Assembly (NCBI GenBank): GCA_919901875.1
Contig: CAKKQG010000329.1
Location: forward strand, 1 to 6,181
Reading direction: 5' to 3'
From: Anaerolineales bacterium
Lineage (GTDB): Bacteria > Chloroflexota > Anaerolineae > Anaerolineales > VGOW01
Length of the DNA stretch: 6,181 nucleotides
Part shown: positions 1 through 5,066 of the stretch, in pieces
Layout: each line of letters starts with the position of its first letter
How positions within the stretch are numbered: position 1 is the first letter of the stretch
Made by a program: the position numbers and the translations under genes
The notes under the pieces: generated by a model
Databases searched by the model: none
Seen by the model: only the letters and a program-made list of their open reading frames with translations
Told to the model about the DNA's origin: nothing

Positions 1-167
1 CAATAGGTCATGCGATTTGGGTCTGACTCCTCAACAACGAGTCTGACTCTTAACAAGGAGTCTAACGACGCAGAGTCTCAAAAGCGTCTCAAGAAATATT
101 TAGGATGGTTAGCTAACGTCAGATTGACAAATGAGGCTTCGACAGTTCCATAGCTCAAGGTGAGGAC
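1..167. other. Non-coding region downstream of the phosphatase gene
   Basis: No credible gene is seen here. The left part (about 20-92) is rich in a GTCT word occurring at 21, 41, 60, 75 and 86, and it can form two consecutive small hairpins, listed separately. The rest (about 93-167) is AT-richer sequence with no recognisable signal. Because the phosphatase gene is transcribed leftwards and stops at 168, this is the 3' flank of the kinase/phosphatase operon, and any terminator for it should lie here or just left of the window. Confidence 0.6.
21..63. repeat. Tandem GACTC/GAGTC hairpins with a 20-base direct repeat
   Basis: GTCTGACTC occurs at 21-29 and again at 41-49, exactly 20 bases apart, and each copy is followed by an AACAA word. 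Bases 25-29 (GACTC) pair with 39-43 (GAGTC), and 45-49 pair with 58-62, giving two adjacent 5-bp hairpins. The second can be extended by one G-T and one A-T pair to 7 bp with a 4-base loop. Alternatively, 25-31 (GACTCCT) pairs perfectly with 56-62 (AGGAGTC). No T-run follows on the minus strand, so an intrinsic terminator for the leftward operon is possible but not convincing. Confidence 0.45.
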
Positions 168-932
168 TTAACCAATACGGATTCCGAGCGCAAACAGAAC
201 CCCCCAGACAGAACCTAACGCTGCCCCGCCTATGACATCGCGTGGATAGTGAGCGCCAACGTACATCCGGGTAAAACCAACCAGCGCGGCGACCCCGTAG
301 AGAGCGATAGTTCCCCAAAGACCCGGCTGGAACAGCTGACATAAAAGCGTCACCAGGAAAAATGTCTGAGCGGTGTGACCACTCGGAAAGGACCGCCCGC
401 GTTCTCGCCAGCCAATGATCCGTGTGCCTTCGAGAACCAGGAATGGGCGCGCCCGATCAGCCAGCGCCTTGACGGTCTCCACCAATATCCAGAGCGTGAT
501 CGTGCCGAGGGTTATCCCGACTGCCAAGTCGCGATAATTCAGCCAGAAGAATACGAAAGCCACCGTGAACGCGGTCACAATATTGCCGAGTTGCGTCGCC
601 AGCCACATGAGATGATCCAGCCATTTGGCGTGATAACCCCGTAAGTTAAAAAGCAGAAAGATTTGTGTATCCAAATGGTGACCAACAGTCCACACCAGAG
701 ACAAAACGACCAGAGCAAAGAGGACAAGCAGGCTGACCAATATCCATTGAGTGCGCAACACGAACAACAACGTTGCCCGGGTCTCGCTTGGTAGCCAAAT
801 GAGAAATAGAATTAAGCCAACTACCAGACTTACTAACAATACGCGTCGGCCGTAGACAGACCAAAAAGGGGTGACTTGTTCCGCGGGTAAGCGCGCATCT
901 ACTGTGGGCTGAATTTCGCTCTTACTATCCAC
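168..932 (-). CDS. PAP2-family membrane phosphatase (lipid phosphate phosphatase)
   Basis: This 254-residue integral membrane protein of the PAP2 (type 2 phosphatidic acid phosphatase) superfamily is likely to dephosphorylate a lipid phosphate such as phosphatidic acid or an undecaprenyl (pyro)phosphate at the membrane. All three family motifs are intact: KX6RP (K155 to R162-P163), PSGH (183-186) and RX5HX3D (R222, H228, D232). The PSGH and third-motif histidines are the expected catalytic pair. Hydrophobic spans lie near 30-47, 62-83, 113-131, 135-153, 188-205, 208-222 and 235-252. A short polar N-terminus of about 27 residues precedes the first span. The start is GTG at 932, which overlaps the upstream kinase gene by 8 bases (GTGGATAG), and an AAGG word lies about 12 bases before it. 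This indicates translational coupling in one operon. The exact substrate cannot be read from the sequence, and BacA-type phosphatases are unrelated. Family assignment is firm; substrate is inference. Confidence 0.93.
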   Translation of the reverse strand: MDSKSEIQPTVDARLPAEQVTPFWSVYGRRVLLVSLVVGLILFLIWLPSETRATLLFVLRTQWILVSLLVLFALVVLSLVWTVGHHLDTQIFLLFNLRGYHAKWLDHLMWLATQLGNIVTAFTVAFVFFWLNYRDLAVGITLGTITLWILVETVKALADRARPFLVLEGTRIIGWRERGRSFPSGHTAQTFFLVTLLCQLFQPGLWGTIALYGVAALVGFTRMYVGAHYPRDVIGGAALGSVWGVLFALGIRIG

Positions 933-1917
933 CAGATTTCGCCTTGGGATCGGTAACTAGTGAAGCGACCGTCTCGCCCCTAAGCACAGCGCCAGCTACA
1001 ACCGTCAGGGCGTGCCGGTGAATCCGAGCTGTAATGCTGCCTTGGCCTAATGGCATCCCATCAGATAGAAGGGTCATTGGCGGATCCGATTTGATCGTCA
1101 GATGTTTAGCGCGGTAATGCTTAATCCGCGTATCCTCTGCCGCGCCCCCAGCGCCTCCCGTGGATTGCATGGCGTATGTAATCAAGTTTAGCTTACTCAT
1201 ATCTGAAAATACGAACACATCCAGACGGTTATCGTTAAAAGAAACATCGTTGGCAATCTGAAAGTTTGGTCCCAGAAACGGCATGTTGGCAATTAACACT
1301 AAGTGTGCCGTTGTATCAAATGACGCGTGCCCATCCAAAGTTAAACGTAAATGCGAGGGTATGGCTGTGACCAAGGTGGAAAGAAACCCTCCAATCTGCG
1401 TTAGGTTGCCGTGTTGAATGTCGTCGGCAACTGGATAGAGATCAGAGAGCAGACCCATAGATGCGGCTTCGAGGAACCAACGCTTCACTCGTCCGCTACG
1501 CACATCTCCAACATCAATCTTCAGGCAGCGGCCATCGCGCAAGAGCGCCACAGCTTCTGCTATTCCTGTAGGAATTCCTAAGTTAAAAGCTAGATTGTTG
1601 CGCGTGCCGATAGGGATAATCCCGAGGACCGTCGATCTGCCTACCAAAGATCCGGCGACACTGTCAATCGTCCCATCCCCGCCCGCTACGACGATCAGTT
1701 TGATGCCTGCCTTAATAGCGTCATGCACCACAACTTCAACTTGGCTATCTCCCCGCACCATATAGACTTCCGGCAAAATCTGCTGGTTCTGCATCTCAGC
1801 CAAAATATGAACAAGCTGTTGCGGCGATTCCTCGGGATGACCGGAGGTTGCATTAAAAATAAGCTTTGCCCGCAGCGGGCGGCGAGCGATTATCTTGCGT
1901 ATGCTTGATCTGGGCAT
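925..1917 (-). CDS. YegS/DgkB-type lipid kinase (diacylglycerol kinase catalytic domain)
   Basis: This 330-residue soluble or peripheral kinase belongs to the diacylglycerol kinase catalytic-domain family (YegS, DgkB, sphingosine kinase relatives). It likely transfers phosphate from ATP to a lipid hydroxyl such as diacylglycerol. Visible motifs are an N-terminal strand KLIFNATSG (18-26), the nucleotide-binding GGDGT (79-83) within VVAGGDGTIDSVA, and PIGTRNNLA (102-110). The second, beta-rich domain holds NDNRLDVFVF (228-237), the counterpart of the usual DDGxLDV stretch. Near the C-terminus the conserved DGE of the family reads DGM (286-288), so the acidic residue is replaced by Met. Length fits the family (about 300-330). 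The ATG at 1917 is preceded by a purine-rich AGAGAGA about 8 bases upstream, a weak ribosome site. It is the first gene of a leftward operon with the PAP2 phosphatase, which would reverse its reaction. Substrate is unproven. Confidence 0.92.
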   Translation of the reverse strand: MPRSSIRKIIARRPLRAKLIFNATSGHPEESPQQLVHILAEMQNQQILPEVYMVRGDSQVEVVVHDAIKAGIKLIVVAGGDGTIDSVAGSLVGRSTVLGIIPIGTRNNLAFNLGIPTGIAEAVALLRDGRCLKIDVGDVRSGRVKRWFLEAASMGLLSDLYPVADDIQHGNLTQIGGFLSTLVTAIPSHLRLTLDGHASFDTTAHLVLIANMPFLGPNFQIANDVSFNDNRLDVFVFSDMSKLNLITYAMQSTGGAGGAAEDTRIKHYRAKHLTIKSDPPMTLLSDGMPLGQGSITARIHRHALTVVAGAVLRGETVASLVTDPKAKSGG

Positions 1918-2031
1918 TTATATATTCTCTCTGTTGCAGGGTCCAATCTTCAAATCAGAACCAAGACCTGACCCGCGACCCAATTTAGATCGTCGCTGGT
2001 GAGTCGGCCTCGCCACTCTTTTACCTTTGAG

Positions 2032-2037
2032 TATAAT
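2032..2037 (+). promoter_or_regulatory. Candidate -10 element TATAAT for the regulator gene
   Basis: This is a perfect -10 consensus, followed about 7 bases later by a possible transcription start near 2043-2045. That gives a leader of roughly 33 bases before the GTG at 2078. It supports the downstream start, since translation from the upstream TTG at 2027 would then begin outside the transcript. The weakness is that no TTGACA-like -35 lies 16-18 bases upstream. Confidence 0.35.
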
Positions 2038-2061
2038 CAGATGGAGTCTCAAGAACGTCAC

Positions 2062-2067
2062 AAGGAG
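2062..2067 (+). promoter_or_regulatory. Ribosome binding site AAGGAG that decides the regulator start
   Basis: A strong Shine-Dalgarno sequence lies 10 bases before the in-frame GTG at 2078. The alternative upstream TTG at 2027 has only pyrimidine-rich sequence (about 2014-2026) before it and no ribosome site. This favours the GTG start. Confidence 0.6.
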
Positions 2068-2077
2068 CAGCGTTCAG

Positions 2078-4426
2078 GTGGCAAACCGCGCATCACAATT
2101 ACAGATACATTTACTGGGTTCGATCGAAGTGCGCCTGGGCGAAAGATCGCTGACGTTTCCCACGCGCAAGACGCTGGCTCTGTTGATTTACCTGTCGCTA
2201 GAGTCCGGGGAGCAACCGCGCGAACATCTCGCTGCTCTCTTATGGCCCGAAGCAAATCCCGAACGCAGCTACGCCTCGCTCCGCAACACCCTCGGTCACC
2301 TGCAATCTGCTTTACGTAAGGCAAGCGGTCAGACTCAAACGGATTACATCTTAATCACACACAATGCGTTGGCACTGAATCCGGATGCCGATATCCACCT
2401 CGACTTGCATACAGTCGAACGCGCCTACGCCTTAGCCCGCGCCGACCGTTCGAACCGGACACCACCGGAAAGTCCGGCGAGTCTGCCGTTGTTACAGTCG
2501 GCGGCTGCCTGCTATCGCGGAGATTTTCTCGCCGGGTTTTCGCTTGGCAATGCGCCCCTCTTCGACGATTGGGCCGCCGTCCAACGTGAAATGTGGAGTC
2601 GCCGCCTGAGTCTGATTCTCGACCGGCTGTCCGAAATCCAGTTTGCTCAAGGCGAACTCGCCAGCACCGCCGAAACCGCCGCACAGTGGATCGCCCTCGA
2701 TGCGCTTAATGAGGTTGCCTATCGGCGCAAGATGCGCGCTCACTTTGCGGCTGGCGAGCGCGGTCAGGCTCTGGAAACCTATAAGGCGTGTCGCGCCGTT
2801 CTGGCGGCTGAGTTGAATGTTGAACCGGAGCCGGACACTGAAGCGCTGGCGGTGCGTATTCGCGCCCAACATCCTCTCTCACCCTCCGCGCCTGAGCTAG
2901 CGCGGCTCGATACCCCTGTTGAATTTTTGGAAAACCTATTTACTGGGCGCACCGCTGAGTATCAGGCGCTCATTGAGCGCTATGGACATGCCGCCACAGG
3001 CCAGCCGCAGGTCGTGACACTGCGCGGCGAAGCCGGGATCGGCAAAACACGTCTGGCGAAGGAATTCTTGACCTGGGCTGTTGATCAGGGAGCCGAGACG
3101 CTGCACGGAAACGCTTTTGAGAGCGGCAGTCGTATGTCGTATCAGCCGTTGATCGAGGCTTTCCGCCCGCGGCTCGAACGGGAAAATGCACTGGGGGATT
3201 GGTTAGAGGGAAAATGGTTGGCGCCGCTGAGTCAATTGTTGCCCGAATTACGCGAGCGTTACCCTGAATTGTCCCTCGTTCAGCTGAAGGCGGCAGTAGA
3301 CCGAACACAGCTGTTCGAGTCACTCGTGCGATTAACGCTGACCCTGGCTAATAAGGCACCGCTGGTGCTGTTCGTGGACGATCTACAATGGGCTGATAGC
3401 GCGACGCTGGACTTGTTGCAATACGCCGTCCGGCGCTGGCGCGAGAGCGCAGCGCGGGTATTGTTATTGGTCAACTTGCGATCAGATTCCTTACAATCGC
3501 CTACGCAAACCCAACGCGCAAACCTTGTCGAGTGGCTAGCGCATATAGAGCGAGAGTTGCAGCCATATCATCTCGCGCTGAATCCTTTAGGTGAAGGCGA
3601 TACGGTAGATATGGTGCTATCTATGTTGGCACCGCCCGCCGCTGACTTCGCGCAGTGGGTATTCAACGAAACGCGCGGGCAACCATTCTATTTGATGGAG
3701 ACCTTGAAAGATTTACTTGAACGAGGTGCGCTCCATCCCAAGCGGCAGACAAATGGCAAATGGGCATTTGAGGTGGACGCCGATCACGATCTTGGGCAAG
3801 CCGTCCGCGTCCCATCAACCGTGCGGGCTGTGATCCGCTCTCGGCTGAATCGCCTCAGCCCTAATGCCTTTACCCTGTTGGCAGCCGGAGCCACGCTCGA
3901 GCATCAGATCACATTCGAGCGCTTATGTGCTATCGCCAATGTTGCAGAAGATTTAGGACTGCCGGCGCTAGACGAATTGGTGAGTAGCAATCTCTTGCTA
4001 GAAGCGGCGCACGCTGACGATGCCAGCGTATATATATTCGCACATCATATGATCTGGGAGGTCGTTTATACCGAAGCGGGGGATGCGCGTCGCCGGCTTT
4101 TCCATCGGCGCGCGCTGGATGTCCTCGAAGCGGCTAGAGAGTCTGCAGCGATGTTGGCACACCACGCTCTGACCGCCGGATTGGCAGAGGCTGCTTTCCG
4201 CTATAGCCTGGCTGCCGGGCAAGAAGCGCTTCGTCTGGCTGCGGCCGGCGAGGCTGTGGTTCATTTCGAGAAGGCTCGGCAATTAGCCCAGGAGGCCTCG
4301 CTTACCGGCGTGGCGTTCGAGTCGCACCTCCGTGATTTGTATTTGCAATTGAGCCGGGCTTACGAACTGAATGGCCAGCCTGAGCAGGCCTCAGCCACTT
4401 ATGATCAATTGTCGAAACTGCCCTGA
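2078..4426 (+). CDS. SARP-like (BTAD) transcriptional regulator with AAA ATPase domain
   Basis: This is a 782-residue cytoplasmic regulator, numbered from the GTG at 2078. Residues about 7-85 resemble the OmpR-like winged helix of SARP activators: LQIHLLGSIEV opening, PTRKTLALLIYL, then LLWPE and SYASLRNTL. Residues about 108-255 form the all-helical bacterial transcriptional activator domain (BTAD), ending in the typical LNVEPEPDTEAL. A STAND/MalT-like AAA ATPase follows, with Walker A GEAGIGKT (317-324) and Walker B LVLFVDDLQWAD (429-440), so both nucleotide-binding motifs are intact. The remaining C-terminus is helical with one or two TPR-like helix pairs and ends at 782. Relatives I recall often carry a much longer TPR array, so this one looks short, but no frameshift is evident. 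Such proteins are thought to switch between ADP and ATP states when a signal is sensed, then activate promoters. Ligand and targets are unknown here. A longer form from TTG 2027 (799 residues) is possible but has no ribosome site. Confidence 0.9.
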   Translation: MANRASQLQIHLLGSIEVRLGERSLTFPTRKTLALLIYLSLESGEQPREHLAALLWPEANPERSYASLRNTLGHLQSALRKASGQTQTDYILITHNALALNPDADIHLDLHTVERAYALARADRSNRTPPESPASLPLLQSAAACYRGDFLAGFSLGNAPLFDDWAAVQREMWSRRLSLILDRLSEIQFAQGELASTAETAAQWIALDALNEVAYRRKMRAHFAAGERGQALETYKACRAVLAAELNVEPEPDTEALAVRIRAQHPLSPSAPELARLDTPVEFLENLFTGRTAEYQALIERYGHAATGQPQVVTLRGEAGIGKTRLAKEFLTWAVDQGAETLHGNAFESGSRMSYQPLIEAFRPRLERENALGDWLEGKWLAPLSQLLPELRERYPELSLVQLKAAVDRTQLFESLVRLTLTLANKAPLVLFVDDLQWADSATLDLLQYAVRRWRESAARVLLLVNLRSDSLQSPTQTQRANLVEWLAHIERELQPYHLALNPLGEGDTVDMVLSMLAPPAADFAQWVFNETRGQPFYLMETLKDLLERGALHPKRQTNGKWAFEVDADHDLGQAVRVPSTVRAVIRSRLNRLSPNAFTLLAAGATLEHQITFERLCAIANVAEDLGLPALDELVSSNLLLEAAHADDASVYIFAHHMIWEVVYTEAGDARRRLFHRRALDVLEAARESAAMLAHHALTAGLAEAAFRYSLAAGQEALRLAAAGEAVVHFEKARQLAQEASLTGVAFESHLRDLYLQLSRAYELNGQPEQASATYDQLSKLP

Positions 4427-4438
4427 CAAATTATGCGG

Positions 4439-4469
4439 CAAGGATTAAATCTTCAATCCTTGATCTTTT
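4439..4469 (+). terminator. Intrinsic terminator of the regulator gene
   Basis: A perfect 8-bp stem, CAAGGATT (4439-4446) with AATCCTTG (4455-4462), has an 8-base loop and is followed by ATCTTTT. It lies 12 bases after the regulator stop. Its T-tract overlaps the stop codon of the convergent membrane protein gene (4468-4470). On the minus strand the sequence after the stem is less T-rich, so it works best rightwards. Confidence 0.7.
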
Positions 4470-4980
4470 ATTGCCCCAGCTCTTTCGCTAGCTTGTTCAA
4501 CACCACTTGCAAGTCATCTAAACTTTTCCCGAATGAGGTTTCGCCTAAATTGATCACAATCGGCACATCCATTTTCACGGGGACATTCGTGGCGATGGGG
4601 AAGGATTTGTTGATCGGAAAGTCAATCGTGAAATTGATGGGTATCTTCGTGTTGATCGGCACGTCAATCGGGAAGGTGCCGAGTGGGGTGCGGATCGGGA
4701 CATTGACGATGGTGTCGAGGGGAATCGTTTGATTGATAGGGACTTGCACCGTGAGATTGATCGGCACGTTGGCGGCAAAGGGAATCTCTTTATCGATCTT
4801 CACCGTGTATTCCACTCGGCTCGTTTTAACTGCTTCCAGACTCTTGGCGGCATTAGCAAAGGCGATGCCGGCTTGTTGGCGCACCGAGATTAGAGAGGCG
4901 ATGGTATAGAGGTTGAGCAACAACGAGATAGCGGCGACACCCCACAGAATGTAATAATCGAGAGGACGTTTAGAAAACAT
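4468..4980 (-). CDS. Membrane-anchored protein with Pro-periodic VPIN-type repeats, function unknown
   Basis: This 170-residue protein is not assigned to a named family. A basic start (MFSKRP) leads into one hydrophobic span at about 9-33. A helical stretch follows (about 34-58), then a repeat region at about 59-142, then an amphipathic C-terminal helix (about 149-170). The repeat is built on NVPINLT, QVPINQT, DVPINTK and DFPINKS-like words. Prolines at 67, 73, 81, 87, 95 and again at 108, 114, 122, 128 alternate at 6- and 8-residue steps, a 14-residue period, with an irregular insert between 95 and 108. Alternating hydrophobic residues suggest extended or beta structure. The basic N-terminus favours N-in topology, with the repeats outside the membrane. 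ATG at 4980 is chosen, although no ribosome site precedes it. An in-frame TTG at 5004 would add eight residues, but it sits against a strong hairpin. It follows another membrane protein gene on the same strand. Confidence 0.75.
   Translation of the reverse strand: MFSKRPLDYYILWGVAAISLLLNLYTIASLISVRQQAGIAFANAAKSLEAVKTSRVEYTVKIDKEIPFAANVPINLTVQVPINQTIPLDTIVNVPIRTPLGTFPIDVPINTKIPINFTIDFPINKSFPIATNVPVKMDVPIVINLGETSFGKSLDDLQVVLNKLAKELGQ
4555..4785 (-). repeat. Degenerate 42-base coding repeat (14-residue VPIN units)
   Basis: This part of the membrane-anchored protein gene encodes the proline-periodic region. On the plus strand it shows recurring TTGATCGGCACGT-like words (for example near 4653 and 4757) and many GATCGG/GATGGG variants, as expected from internal duplication of a 42-base unit followed by divergence. 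Copy number is about five to six units, one of them shortened. The duplication is clearer in the protein than in the DNA. Confidence 0.6.
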
Positions 4981-5006
4981 ATTGGAACAACAGGGGTTAG
5001 ACAAAT

Positions 5007-5046
5007 AAAGAGGAGTCAGAGCGTAACAACACTCTGACTCCTCTTT
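5007..5046 (-). terminator. Perfect 15-bp inverted repeat between two co-directional membrane protein genes
   Basis: AAAGAGGAGTCAGAG (5007-5021) and CTCTGACTCCTCTTT (5032-5046) are exact reverse complements with a 10-base loop. The hairpin starts 20 bases after the stop of the upstream gene (5067). On the minus strand it is followed by ATTTGTCT, a weak T-tract, so it may be an intrinsic terminator or partial attenuator. Only 26 bases separate it from the ATG of the downstream gene, leaving no room for a separate promoter. A role in transcript processing or differential expression is therefore equally possible. Confidence 0.6.
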
Positions 5047-5066
5047 CGCTAATCTCCAGTCTGTAA

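Larger units (their letters stand above)
1918..2077. promoter_or_regulatory. Divergent intergenic region between the lipid kinase and the regulator
   Basis: This gap of about 160 bases must carry the promoters for the leftward kinase/phosphatase operon and the rightward regulator gene. A perfect TATAAT lies at 2032-2037 on the plus strand. Its complement overlaps a TATACT at 2030-2035 on the minus strand, so the AT-rich AGTATAAT could serve both directions. No good -35 hexamer is seen at the right distance for either. Nearer the kinase there is no convincing -10/-35 pair. A clear inverted repeat that might be an operator was not found. Confidence 0.35.

Noticed and set aside
73..95. 19 of 23 bases matching 2044-2066 (GAGTCTCAA...CGTC.CAAG)
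   Set aside because: By rough count about one such match is expected by chance in a window of this size, and the second copy lies in the leader of the regulator with no structural context.
375..644. Plus-strand open frame of 89 codons inside the phosphatase gene
   Set aside because: It is antisense to a gene with all PAP2 motifs intact, and its product shows no recognisable domain.
1918..1960. Possible -35/-10 pair (TTGAAG and GAGAAT on the minus strand) before the kinase
   Set aside because: The -10 match is poor and it overlaps the likely ribosome site, so it is not listed as a promoter.
2058..2872. Several antisense open frames under the regulator gene, and a plus-strand frame from 1999
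   Set aside because: These are shadows of a long, well-supported coding region. Their products are Arg/Ser-rich and low in hydrophobic periodicity, typical of off-frame translation.
4433..4732. Plus-strand open frame of 99 codons opposite the VPIN repeat gene
   Set aside because: It is a shadow of the repetitive minus-strand coding sequence. It begins in the terminator of the regulator gene, has no ribosome site, and its composition follows from the repeat.
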